NCBI RefSeq assembly: GCF_001447155.2
Contig: NZ_CP014754.1
Location: 3,162,001 to 3,226,000 of the forward strand
Source of the DNA: Marinobacter sp. LQ44
GTDB taxonomy: Bacteria > Pseudomonadota > Gammaproteobacteria > Pseudomonadales > Oleiphilaceae
Direction of reading: 5' to 3'
Length of the DNA: 64,000 bases
Below the pieces are notes generated by a model. That model had not been told where the DNA came from. It ran no database searches and was given only the letters and a program-made list of their open reading frames with translations. This document shows positions 55,798 to 64,000 of the stretch, piece by piece. Numbering within the stretch: position 1 is the first letter of the stretch; each line of letters opens with the position of its first letter. A program made the position numbers and the translations under genes.

Positions 55798-56471
55798 GTA
55801 AATTGGCAGATTCCCTGGCCACCACTGCGCAATGGTACAACGACCGCCCGGTCCGTGAGCGGGTTTTGATTGTCCTGACTGCCTGTGTGCTCACGTTTGT
55901 CGTGGGCTGGGAGTTGTTGATTACCCCAGTGGAAACCCGGCAGCAGCAACTCAACAACCGTGTGCAGGCACTAATGGCTACGCAGAACAGTTTGCTTAGC
56001 CAGCAGGAAACCCTCAACAGCCAGTTGGCCGGTGACCCTTCGGAGGCCTTGCGCCAGCGACTGGCTTCTCGGCAAAGCCGCCTGGAGCGGTTGGATCAGG
56101 AAATTACCGAGACTACGGGGCAGCTGATCGCACCGAGGGACATGGTCACGCTGTTGCGGGACATGCTCTCAGCTCAACAGGGCTTGCAGTTGGAATCCAT
56201 GACATTGCGCACGCCAACACCGGTTTATGACGGTGCCCAACCAGAGGCGGGTAATCGGCAAGCGGCAGAGCCCTTGCTCTATGCTCATGACGTGGAGCTG
56301 ACCATCCGGGGTGGTTATCTCGATGTGCTGGCGTATCTACAGCGGCTCGAAACCATGGATGAGCGTCTGGGGTGGATACAACTGGACTATCAGGCCGGTG
56401 CCTGGCCCAAGGGTGAAGCGACCATCCGGGTGCGCACCCTGAGCCTTGATGCCGCCTGGCTGGGAGTTTGA
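55794..56471 (+). CDS. mshJ: MSHA biogenesis protein MshJ (PilO-like)
   Basis: This 225-residue protein has one membrane segment (about residues 20-42), a long coiled coil (to about 120) and a C-terminal ferredoxin-like domain with IRGGYLDVLAYLQRLETMDERL, as in PilO/GspM proteins. It begins at ATGA overlapping the PilN-like gene. mshK begins one base after its stop. Confidence 0.85.
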   Translation: MSKLADSLATTAQWYNDRPVRERVLIVLTACVLTFVVGWELLITPVETRQQQLNNRVQALMATQNSLLSQQETLNSQLAGDPSEALRQRLASRQSRLERLDQEITETTGQLIAPRDMVTLLRDMLSAQQGLQLESMTLRTPTPVYDGAQPEAGNRQAAEPLLYAHDVELTIRGGYLDVLAYLQRLETMDERLGWIQLDYQAGAWPKGEATIRVRTLSLDAAWLGV

Positions 56472-56472
56472 G

Positions 56473-56802
56473 ATGGCACATCCTTTGTTCAGATGTTTGA
56501 TGATGGTGTTGGTGTCACTGGGCTCGCTCCAGGCCTATGCCTTGCAAGACCCGACCCGACCTCCCGGCGCTGACTCGCAGCCAGTGGTGGCATCGCCGGC
56601 CCGGGAGATTCGGCTGGGCTCGATCCTCCTGGGCAAGGAGCGGCGGATTGCCGTCATTGAGGGTGTAGCCCTGAAAGAGGGCGACAGCCACGACAACATA
56701 CGTGTGCGCCGTATCTTCAAAGATCGGGTAGAAGTAACAGATCGCGGCCAACCCAGAACCCTGTATCCGGAACCGCTCCCGCAGGTGCGGAGAACCCCAT
56801 GA
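56473..56802 (+). CDS. mshK: MSHA biogenesis protein MshK (PilP-like)
   Basis: This 109-residue periplasmic protein has a signal peptide (about 1-24, ending QAYA) followed by LQDPTRPPG, the usual MshK/PilP opening. Its core has SILLGKERRIAVIEGVALKEGD. It likely connects the inner-membrane platform with the secretin MshL. It overlaps mshL by ATGA. Confidence 0.82.
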   Translation: MAHPLFRCLMMVLVSLGSLQAYALQDPTRPPGADSQPVVASPAREIRLGSILLGKERRIAVIEGVALKEGDSHDNIRVRRIFKDRVEVTDRGQPRTLYPEPLPQVRRTP

Positions 56803-58511
56803 CAGACAGTCGGACCATGATGACAACACTCAGACCTCTCGCAGCTGCCATGCTCTCACTAACGCTGGTTGCCTGCGCCAATAACCCGCTGATGCGGACG
56901 TCTGCTGCCACATCAACAGACGTTGCCGATCAGATTGACCAGGCGCTGGCCGAAGCTGAGCGGCAAACCCCTGCCTCGGGCTCCGCATCCGGTGATCCTG
57001 CTCCTGTATCAGCCGCGGAAATCAGCAGTCAGTTGTTGCCGCCCCTGTCCAGCGCGCAGGAGCAGGACGAGCGTTTTGATGTGAACGCCCGCGGCGTTCC
57101 AGCTTCGAGCTTCTTTGAAGCGCTGGTGGAGGGCACCCGCTATAACGTGGTGGTCCATCCGGGCGTTACGGCACCGGTTGATCTGCGCCTGAGCGATGTC
57201 ACCGTTCCGGAAGTCATGGAGATTGCTGCGGATTTATACGGTCTGGATATCCAGCGTAATGGCCGGCTGTTTCGGGTGGCGGAAGACCGGATACAGACAA
57301 GACTTTTCCCCATTGACTACCTGCATTTCAAACGCCGCGGTGGCTCAGAAACCCGGGTAAGTTCGGGCCAGGTCAGCAGCGCCCGGGCCAGTGGCAACGG
57401 TGCTTCCAACTCAAACTCCAATTCCAATACCGGTAACGAGACCCGAAATCTGGTGGGCACCACCATTTCGACCGATACCGAGTCTGACTTCTGGCGGGAT
57501 ATTCGCCAGACGGTGGCTATGATCGTGGGTAACGATGGCCGGGTAGTGGTTAACGCTGGCGCGGGCCTGGTGATGGTCCGGGCGGGCTCTGACGATTTGC
57601 GGATGGTGGAGGATTACCTGCGCCGGACAGAGCTGATCATGCAGCGTCAGGTTGTTCTGGAAGCGAAAATACTGGAGGTTACGCTGAACGAGGGCTACCA
57701 GCAGGGCATCAACTGGGCTGACGTCCAGAGCTCCGCCGGTCGTGCCGATTATTTCACGGCCCAGTCGCTGGCGGGTCAGCCGATCCGCACCCCTGATATT
57801 GGCGGGCTGTTCTCCGCCACGGTGAGCGCCGGCGATTTCACCGGTCTTATTCAGCTGTTGGGTCAGCAGGGCAACGTGCAGATTCTGTCGAGCCCGCGCA
57901 TATCCACCATCAACAACCAGAAAGCCGTCATCAAGGTGGGTACTGACGAGTTCTTCGTCACCGATATTGATTTCAATGATAACAACTCGGCGGTAACCGC
58001 CACCGACCGAACCTCCACCTCGGTGGAGCTGACGCCGTTCTTCTCCGGCATTTCCCTGGATGTTACCCCACAGATTTCCGACAGTGGCGCCATCACGTTG
58101 CACGTGCATCCGTCCGTCAGCGAAGTGAATGACCAGGAAAAGGTCATCACCATCGGCGAGCGGGATGTCACCCTGCCGCTGGCGCGCAGCACGGTACGTG
58201 AAACCGACAGCGTGATTCGGGCAGAAAGCGGGCAGATCGTGGTGATCGGTGGCTTGATTCAGGATACCAGTGAAGACACCACCTCCGCCGTGCCCTTCTT
58301 CAGTGATATTCCGCTGGTGGGGGAATTGTTCAAGCAGCGTCGCTTCGAATCCCGCAAGAGCGAATTGGTCATCCTGATACGGCCCATGGTCGCCAACGCT
58401 GGCCAAATGCAGGCGGATGTCCAGGCCAGCCGGGAGCGGATGAACGTGCTCAGAGATCTGCTGAACTCGGCAGAGTCGGTCAAACCCCAGGCGGAGACGG
58501 CCCCCCGCTGA
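56799..58511 (+). CDS. mshL: MSHA secretin MshL
   Basis: This 570-residue outer-membrane lipoprotein forms the pore for the pilus. The lipobox LVAC with Cys26 follows a hydrophobic leader. An N-domain begins near residue 85 with FDVNARGVPASSFFEALVEGT, and a Ser/Asn-rich linker sits at about 200-220. The C-terminal secretin domain has VILEAKILEVTLNEGYQQGI-like and VIGGLIQDTSEDTTSAVPFF signatures with GELFKQRRFESRKSELVILI. The alternative start at 56817 would shorten the leader. It overlaps mshM by one base (TGATG). Confidence 0.92.
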   Translation: MTDSRTMMTTLRPLAAAMLSLTLVACANNPLMRTSAATSTDVADQIDQALAEAERQTPASGSASGDPAPVSAAEISSQLLPPLSSAQEQDERFDVNARGVPASSFFEALVEGTRYNVVVHPGVTAPVDLRLSDVTVPEVMEIAADLYGLDIQRNGRLFRVAEDRIQTRLFPIDYLHFKRRGGSETRVSSGQVSSARASGNGASNSNSNSNTGNETRNLVGTTISTDTESDFWRDIRQTVAMIVGNDGRVVVNAGAGLVMVRAGSDDLRMVEDYLRRTELIMQRQVVLEAKILEVTLNEGYQQGINWADVQSSAGRADYFTAQSLAGQPIRTPDIGGLFSATVSAGDFTGLIQLLGQQGNVQILSSPRISTINNQKAVIKVGTDEFFVTDIDFNDNNSAVTATDRTSTSVELTPFFSGISLDVTPQISDSGAITLHVHPSVSEVNDQEKVITIGERDVTLPLARSTVRETDSVIRAESGQIVVIGGLIQDTSEDTTSAVPFFSDIPLVGELFKQRRFESRKSELVILIRPMVANAGQMQADVQASRERMNVLRDLLNSAESVKPQAETAPR

Positions 58512-59350
58512 TGTACGAAAGCCACTTTGGACTGCAGGAAGCACCGTTCGCATTGACGCCAAACACCCGGTATTTCCTCCGGGCGCCGAGCCATGCCGAT
58601 GCGCTGGAACTGCTGTTGGTGGCGTTGCAGCAGCGGGAAGGCTTTATCAAGGTGACTGGTGAGGTAGGTACCGGCAAGACCCTGCTCTGCCGCTTGTTGC
58701 TCAACGAACTGGATAAGACCGCCTGCACGGCTTACATACCCAATCCGAACCTGCCGCCGGAGACCCTCTATGAGGCGGTTGCCGAGGAACTGGGTGTCGA
58801 CGTGGCCGGGTGCAGTAACGGCCACCAGATTCTCAAGGCACTGAACCAGCGATTGATTGCTCTGGCCATGGAACAAAGCCCGGCGGTACTGGTGATTGAT
58901 GAAGCCCAGGCCATGCCGGAAGAAACCATTGAGGCGCTGCGGTTGCTGACCAACCTGGAAACCGAAAGTACCCGGTTGTTGCAGATTGTGCTGTTTGGCC
59001 AGCCGGAGCTGGACACCATCCTGGCGAAGGACAGCCTGCGCCAGTTGCGCCAGCGGATTACGTTTCAGACCCGCTTGCAGCCTCTGGGCCAGGAATCCGT
59101 GGGCCAGTACCTGCGGCATCGCCTGGCCCGGGCCGGCTATAACGGAGCGGACATTTTTGCCCCGGCAGCATTAAAAGTCATCTGGCGTTCATCCGGCGGT
59201 ATTCCCCGGCTGGTCAATGTCCTGGCCCATAAATCCATGCTGGCGGCCTGGGGCCGGGGAGATCGGCAGGTGGCCAGGAAGCACGCCTTACAAGCGGTGA
59301 AAGACACAGAGAGTGCCCGCCCCGTTTCCTGGATCCGGAGGTGGGTATGA
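58511..59350 (+). CDS. mshM: MSHA biogenesis ATPase MshM (ExeA family)
   Basis: This 279-residue AAA-type protein begins MYESHFGLQEAPFALTPNTR, the ExeA/GspA-family opening. Walker A is GEVGTGKT (residues 50-57) and Walker B VLVIDEAQ (about 125-132). ExeA relatives help insert secretins through the peptidoglycan layer. It starts in the mshL stop and overlaps mshN by ATGA. Confidence 0.9.
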   Translation: MYESHFGLQEAPFALTPNTRYFLRAPSHADALELLLVALQQREGFIKVTGEVGTGKTLLCRLLLNELDKTACTAYIPNPNLPPETLYEAVAEELGVDVAGCSNGHQILKALNQRLIALAMEQSPAVLVIDEAQAMPEETIEALRLLTNLETESTRLLQIVLFGQPELDTILAKDSLRQLRQRITFQTRLQPLGQESVGQYLRHRLARAGYNGADIFAPAALKVIWRSSGGIPRLVNVLAHKSMLAAWGRGDRQVARKHALQAVKDTESARPVSWIRRWV

Positions 59351-60444
59351 GCTTGTTGAACGATGCTCTGCGAGCGGCTGAGGAGCGCCAGAACCATACC
59401 CGACTGGCTGGTGCCTACACTGGCCAGCCGATGGCTCGGGATACAGGGCGGTCCAGGGCGCTGATCGTGCTTTTATTAATTCTGGCACTGGCGCTGACCA
59501 GTGGCGCGGGCGCCTGGTGGTTGCTGTCAGGTGATTCTGAAGAGCAGGTGGTTGTCGCCGAAATCGCCAGCGTTGAGCCGATGCCTGAAGCGCAAGAGAT
59601 CACTGAGACACCCGCTCAGCCACAGGTCATTGTTGAACCCTTGCCTGCTGAGCCTGCAGCCAGAACCGAGCCATCAACGCCTGATGATTCTTCACCTGCT
59701 GAGGTGGCGTTGGTAACCGAGACAGCGCCGGAGCCATTGAAGCCGGCCGATGTGGAGCCCGCGGCGGCCCAGAATGAGCCAGACGTTTTTCAGTCGGTGC
59801 AAACGCAGCCACAACCCTCTGTGTCTGAGGCGAACACCGAGAGCCGGGCACCGGTAAAGCAGCAACGGGAAACGCCGGAAGCCGTCGACCTGCGCACCAG
59901 TCGTGAACTGGCCCGCTTGCTGGCAACCGGTCGCAATGGTGAGGCAGAGCGTGCACTGACGGAACTGACCACCCGTCAAACGGCTCCCCGAAGCCGGGAG
60001 ATCTTTGCTCGGGAGATGCTGGTTCTGGATAGGCCCGGGCGTGCTCTGGAATGGCTACCGGACTCTGTGACCAACGAACATGCCAGCCTGAGATTGCTGA
60101 AAGCCCGCGCCCAACTGGCACTGGGCGATTTGAACCTGGCAATCGCTACGTTGCAGGCCCGGGTGCCCCCGGTGGCTGAACAGGTGGAATATCGCATTAC
60201 CCTGGCCACCTTGTTGCAGCAGGCCGGCGCAGCCGATGAATCCGCTGGCCACTGGTCGGAGTTAATTGCCCACGATGACAGCCAGGGCGCCTGGTGGCTG
60301 GGGCTGGCCATTGCGCTGGAAACCGGCGGGCGCAACCGAAGTGCGCTGCAGGCCTATACCCAGGCTGCGGCCATGCCCGGACTGTCTGCTTCACTGGCGG
60401 ACTACGCGCGGCAACGCATATCAGTCTTGCAGGCGGAATCATGA
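59347..60444 (+). CDS. mshN: MSHA biogenesis protein MshN (TPR-like)
   Basis: This 365-residue protein starts MSLLNDALRAAEERQ, has one membrane segment (about 38-60), a long Pro/Glu/Ala-rich linker (about 70-175) and a C-terminal helical region with TPR-like repeats (ALTELTTRQTAPRSREIFAREML onward). It resembles GspB/MshN proteins that span the periplasm toward the secretin. The ATG at 59347 overlaps the mshM stop; a GTG at 59341 is possible. Confidence 0.85.
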   Translation: MSLLNDALRAAEERQNHTRLAGAYTGQPMARDTGRSRALIVLLLILALALTSGAGAWWLLSGDSEEQVVVAEIASVEPMPEAQEITETPAQPQVIVEPLPAEPAARTEPSTPDDSSPAEVALVTETAPEPLKPADVEPAAAQNEPDVFQSVQTQPQPSVSEANTESRAPVKQQRETPEAVDLRTSRELARLLATGRNGEAERALTELTTRQTAPRSREIFAREMLVLDRPGRALEWLPDSVTNEHASLRLLKARAQLALGDLNLAIATLQARVPPVAEQVEYRITLATLLQQAGAADESAGHWSELIAHDDSQGAWWLGLAIALETGGRNRSALQAYTQAAAMPGLSASLADYARQRISVLQAES

Positions 60445-62207
60445 GTACGGAACCGAAAAAGAAAATCCGCATAGGCGACCTGCTGGTTCAGAATAATGTC
60501 ATCACTGAACAACAGTTGATGACTGCCCTGCGGGAGCAGAAAAGCACCGGTCGCAAGCTTGGCCGAACGCTCATCGAGCTCGGCTATGTCGACGAGGACA
60601 ACCTGCTCAACATCCTGTCCCGCCAGTTAGACGTGCCCTTTGTTCAGCTGCGCCATTACCAGTTCAATAACGAACTGGTTAAGAAACTGCCGGAAGCCAT
60701 GGCGCGCCGGTTCCGGGCCATTGTGCTGGCGGAACAGGGCGGAGAGCTGTTGGTGGGCATGGCGGACCCGCTGGATATTTTTGCCTACGACGAACTGGTG
60801 CGGGTGCTCAAGCAGCCCATCAAACAGGCGGTGGTGCGGGAGAGCGAACTGCTCAACACCCTTGATCTGGTCTACCGCCGCACCGATGAAATAGCCTCCC
60901 TGGCGGAAGAGCTGGAAGACGAACTGGGTGATGACGCTTTCGACCTGGCTGACCTGTCCGCCGAATCCGAAAGCGCCGACGCCCCGGTGGTCAAGCTTCT
61001 GCAAACCCTGTTTGAGGATGCGGTGCAGGCCAGAAGCTCTGATATTCACATCGAACCTGACGAGACGGTAGTGCGCATTCGCCAGCGGGTGGATGGCGTA
61101 CTGCAAGAACAGGTGATGAAAGAAAAGCGCGTGAATGCAGCGCTTGTTCTGCGCCTGAAGCTGATGGCCGGGCTCAACATTTCCGAGAAACGTCTGCCCC
61201 AGGATGGCCGCTTCAACGTTCGAGTAAAAGGCCGCAGCATTGATGTGCGGGTATCCACCATGCCGGTTCAGTACGGCGAATCGGTGGTAATGCGTTTGCT
61301 GGATCAGAGCCAGGGCACTCTGGATCTGGAAAGCACCGGCATGCCGCCACACCTGCTGGACCGCTTCCGCAAACTGATCAAAAAGCCCCATGGCATGATT
61401 CTGGTCACCGGCCCCACCGGTAGTGGTAAAACCACCACCCTCTACGGTGCCCTGACCGAGCTGAACAAGGCGGAAGTGAAGATCATCACCGCCGAAGACC
61501 CGGTGGAATACCGGCTGCCGCGCATCACCCAGGTACAGGTAAACCCGAAAATCGGGCTGGAGTTCGCCACGGTGTTGCGCTCCGCCCTGCGGCAAGACCC
61601 GGACATCATCCTGGTGGGTGAGATGCGGGACCACGAAACCGTGGAAATCGGCCTGCGCGCCGCCATGACCGGGCACCTGGTACTGTCCACCCTGCACACC
61701 AACGATTCCATCAGCAGTGCCATGCGTTTGATCGACATGGGCGCTGAGCCGTTCCTGGTGGCCAGCTCCCTGCTGGGCGTTGTGGCCCAGCGCCTGGTGC
61801 GCCGAGTGTGCGATAACTGTAAGGAAACCTACCAGCCTTCTGAGCAGGAACTGGTGTGGCTGCAGTCCTTCGACCTGGACCCACTGGATATCGAGGCCGG
61901 CTTCGTGCACGGCCGTGGCTGCTACCAATGCAGCAACACCGGTTACAAGGGTCGGGTGGGCGTGTACGAAATGCTGGAAATGAACGAAGACATGCTGGAC
62001 GCCTTGCGCAGAAAGGACGTGTCCGACTTTACCCGGGCTGCCCGCAAGAGCCCATTGTTCCGACCGCTTGGCCAGTGCGCCATGGACTATGCCCTGCAGG
62101 GCGTGACCTCTCTACAGGAGGTTGCACGGGTGGCGGCCACTACAGAAGGTGCATTGCTGGAAGGTGACGATCTGGCAGCCGACGGCGCCATAGGGGTAGA
62201 TGACTGA
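60441..62207 (+). CDS. mshE: MSHA pilus extension ATPase MshE
   Basis: This 588-residue cytoplasmic hexameric ATPase powers pilus extension. The N-terminal MshEN domain has two 24-residue c-di-GMP motifs, starting RIGDLLVQNN (about residue 10) and KLGRTLIELG (about 40); the first has Asn where Gly is usual. Walker A GPTGSGKT lies at residues 324-331, and the zinc site is CDNC (457-460) with CYQC (494-497). The start at 60441 overlaps the mshN stop by ATGA; a longer in-frame upstream stretch lies inside mshN. Confidence 0.95.
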   Translation: MSTEPKKKIRIGDLLVQNNVITEQQLMTALREQKSTGRKLGRTLIELGYVDEDNLLNILSRQLDVPFVQLRHYQFNNELVKKLPEAMARRFRAIVLAEQGGELLVGMADPLDIFAYDELVRVLKQPIKQAVVRESELLNTLDLVYRRTDEIASLAEELEDELGDDAFDLADLSAESESADAPVVKLLQTLFEDAVQARSSDIHIEPDETVVRIRQRVDGVLQEQVMKEKRVNAALVLRLKLMAGLNISEKRLPQDGRFNVRVKGRSIDVRVSTMPVQYGESVVMRLLDQSQGTLDLESTGMPPHLLDRFRKLIKKPHGMILVTGPTGSGKTTTLYGALTELNKAEVKIITAEDPVEYRLPRITQVQVNPKIGLEFATVLRSALRQDPDIILVGEMRDHETVEIGLRAAMTGHLVLSTLHTNDSISSAMRLIDMGAEPFLVASSLLGVVAQRLVRRVCDNCKETYQPSEQELVWLQSFDLDPLDIEAGFVHGRGCYQCSNTGYKGRVGVYEMLEMNEDMLDALRRKDVSDFTRAARKSPLFRPLGQCAMDYALQGVTSLQEVARVAATTEGALLEGDDLAADGAIGVDD

Positions 62208-63436
62208 TGCAGTTCAGCTACCGGGGTAAAGACAACCGGGGTGTTGTCCAGCAAGGTTCACTGACCGCCGCCAACGTGGATGCGGCGGCCAGTGAACTGA
62301 TGCGCCGTGGTATTACCCCGCTGGCCATTCAGGAACAGGTGCAAACGCAATCTGGCATGGACCGGGTAAACAACCTGGCCATCTTCCGCAAAAAAGTAAC
62401 GCTGGATGAACTGATTGTGTTCTGCCGGCAAATGCACGCGCTCACCAAAGCGGGCATCCCGCTGATCCGCACCATGCGCGGGTTGGCGGAAACCTCCCGT
62501 TCACCGGTTCTGGCGGAGGTACTGGAAGACATCACCAATCGCCTCGAAGGTGGTAACACCATGGCCACGGCCATGCAGGCGCACCCGAAAGTATTCTCCG
62601 ACCTGTTCATCGCCATGATCCACGTGGGCGAAAATACGGGCATGCTGGATGACGCGTTCAAGCGCCTGTCGGAAATCCTGGAACTGGAACGGGACACCAA
62701 ACGCCGGGTAAAACAGGCCCTGCGTTACCCCACCTTTGTGGTGGTGGCCCTGCTGGCGGCCCTGATGGTGGTGAACTTTCTCGTCATTCCCCGGTTTGCA
62801 TCGGTGTTCAGCCGCATGGGGGCCGACTTGCCCTTCCTGACCCAGGTCTTGGTGGGCACGTCTAACTTCCTGCTCAATTACTGGTATGTGATGCTGTTTG
62901 GTTTCGCCGCTGCCGGTGTGCTCGTGCGCCAGTGGAAGCAGACAGAACAGGGGCGGGAAATCTGGGACCGCTACAAGCTGAAGCTCCCGATTATCGGCCC
63001 CCTGCTGGAGCTGATTACCCTCAGCCGGTTTGCCCGGAACTTCGCCACCATGCTGAAAGCTGGTATGCCGGTGACCCACGCCTTGACCGTGGTCGCCGAT
63101 GCCACAGACAACGCCTGGATAGCGCACCACATCAAGGATATGCGCCTGGGCATTGAACGCGGCGAAAGCCTGCTGCGCACCGCCCGCGCCAGCGAAATGT
63201 TCACCCCGCTGATTTTGCAGATGATCGCCGTGGGCGAGGAAACCGGCTCGGTGGATGACATGCTCAACAACGTGGCGGATTTCTACGACGAAGACGTGGA
63301 CTACGGCCTGAAACGGCTGGCGGAATCCATAGAGCCGATTCTGATTGTGGCCATGGGCATCCTGGTACTGATATTGGCGCTGGGCGTGTTTCTGCCCATC
63401 TGGGACCTGGGAGCTGCCGCCATGGGGCGCGGGTAG
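62207..63436 (+). CDS. mshG: MSHA inner-membrane platform protein MshG (PilC family)
   Basis: This 409-residue protein has the two T2SSF repeats of PilC/GspF proteins. Each ends in a hydrophobic segment: about residues 170-195 (PTFVVVALLAALMVVNFLV) and 380-400 (ILIVAMGILVLILALGVFLPI). The first repeat begins FCRQMHALTKAGIPL and the second FARNFATMLKAGMPV. It would rotate under MshE to assemble the pilus. It starts in the mshE stop and its own stop overlaps the next start. Confidence 0.93.
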   Translation: MQFSYRGKDNRGVVQQGSLTAANVDAAASELMRRGITPLAIQEQVQTQSGMDRVNNLAIFRKKVTLDELIVFCRQMHALTKAGIPLIRTMRGLAETSRSPVLAEVLEDITNRLEGGNTMATAMQAHPKVFSDLFIAMIHVGENTGMLDDAFKRLSEILELERDTKRRVKQALRYPTFVVVALLAALMVVNFLVIPRFASVFSRMGADLPFLTQVLVGTSNFLLNYWYVMLFGFAAAGVLVRQWKQTEQGREIWDRYKLKLPIIGPLLELITLSRFARNFATMLKAGMPVTHALTVVADATDNAWIAHHIKDMRLGIERGESLLRTARASEMFTPLILQMIAVGEETGSVDDMLNNVADFYDEDVDYGLKRLAESIEPILIVAMGILVLILALGVFLPIWDLGAAAMGRG

Positions 63437-64000
63437 TGCGCGAGCCGGCCTGGTCTTCCGCCAGTGGGCTGGCCAACGCCCGGCGCATGCGATTGTTTGT
63501 CGCTGTTACGGTGCTGTTCACCCTCTGGTGGGTGTTGCTGGGCAAACTGGAGCGCGAGCTGCAGCGGGTGGAACAACAGAGCGTGAACATGGTGTTTAGC
63601 CAGTTACGGGCGGCGCTGGTGGTGAAAGGGGCCGAAACCATGCTGAGCCGGCAGGGCAGTCTGGAGGATCTGGAAGGGCGTAACCCCTTCGACTGGCTGG
63701 ACCACCAATGGCCCACCTACTCGGGCGAATGCAACGATGTAGGTCCGAAGCAAGGTGACTGGTGCTTTCGCCCCGGGCAACAAAAAGAAACAGGCGAAGA
63801 TGGCCAAGGTTGGTTAATTTATAACCCAAAGCAGCCGATAACCATTGAAGGGCTGCTTGCAGAACCCGGCCAACCCCTCGCCTGGACAGTGACAACCGAA
63901 TTTGCAAACCGCAGCGGGAATAACCTGCGGGAGCAAGCACAGCGGCCCACCGGCCTGAAACTGGCACCGGTGCCGTTGACAGAAACCACAGCGAACAGGC
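63436..64000 (+). CDS. mshF: MshF-like protein, N-terminal part (cut by window edge)
   Basis: Reading from the GTG at 63436 (overlapping the mshG stop by one base) gives at least 188 residues with no stop. The protein has one membrane segment (about residues 19-37, LFVAVTVLFTLWWVLLGKL) and a downstream domain with GRNPFDWLDHQWPTYSGEC. Position after mshG and this GxNPxxWL pattern fit MshF, an MSHA minor protein of unclear role. An ATG at 63487 is an alternative start. The C-terminus is beyond the window. Confidence 0.75.
   Translation, partial: MREPAWSSASGLANARRMRLFVAVTVLFTLWWVLLGKLERELQRVEQQSVNMVFSQLRAALVVKGAETMLSRQGSLEDLEGRNPFDWLDHQWPTYSGECNDVGPKQGDWCFRPGQQKETGEDGQGWLIYNPKQPITIEGLLAEPGQPLAWTVTTEFANRSGNNLREQAQRPTGLKLAPVPLTETTANR

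Noticed and set aside
60627..61928. A 433-codon frame opposite mshE
   Set aside because: mshE is complete with all motifs; the antisense frame is His/Gln-rich shadow sequence.

Overview
The window looks like chromosomal DNA of a marine gammaproteobacterium, most probably Marinobacter or a close relative. I base this on the 16S text (from memory, no search was run), on gene orders shared with Pseudomonas (anmK / M23 peptidase / tyrS type 2 / rrn; birA-coaX-SPOR-tRNAs-tufB; uvrA / MFS / ssb) and on the MSHA pilus locus at the right end. Almost everything is on the + strand. The exceptions are anmK and the M23 peptidase at the left edge, and uvrA.

Layout. 1-1649 (-): the start of anmK and an M23 cell-wall peptidase. 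1954-3156: tyrS. 3202-9122: a complete rRNA operon with three tandem promoters, 16S, tRNA-Ile(GAT), tRNA-Ala(TGC), 23S, 5S and a strong terminator. Boxes for antitermination and the RNase III processing stalks of both large rRNAs are visible. 9290-14536: four genes fused by 1- or 4-base stop/start overlaps. They encode exported proteins of unknown function that share a motif just after the signal peptide (L..[DE]..[LM]S.[VI].G) and closely spaced cysteine pairs. This is the least explained part of the window. 14651-16982: birA, coaX and a SPOR-domain protein. 17014-18754: four tRNAs, tufB and tRNA-Trp.

18788-49011 is the large transcription/translation block: secE-nusG, rplKA, rplJL-rpoBC, the str operon (rpsL, rpsG, fusA, tufA), the S10 operon, the spc operon ending in secY-rpmJ, and the alpha operon (rpsM, rpsK, rpsD, rpoA, rplQ). 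Canonical promoters lie before rpsL and rpsJ and a probable one before rpsM. A well-structured L10 leader precedes rplJ. A bidirectional terminator separates rplQ from uvrA.

49078-54044: uvrA (-) divergent from a YajR-like MFS transporter and ssb. 54257-64000: the left part of a mannose-sensitive hemagglutinin (MSHA) type IV pilus cluster, mshI, a PilN-like gene, mshJ, K, L, M, N, E, G and a truncated mshF, nearly all joined by stop/start overlaps. The pilin genes should lie beyond the right edge.

I saw no insertion sequence, prophage, CRISPR array, replication origin or obvious pseudogene. The best candidate for an undescribed system is the 9290-14536 operon.
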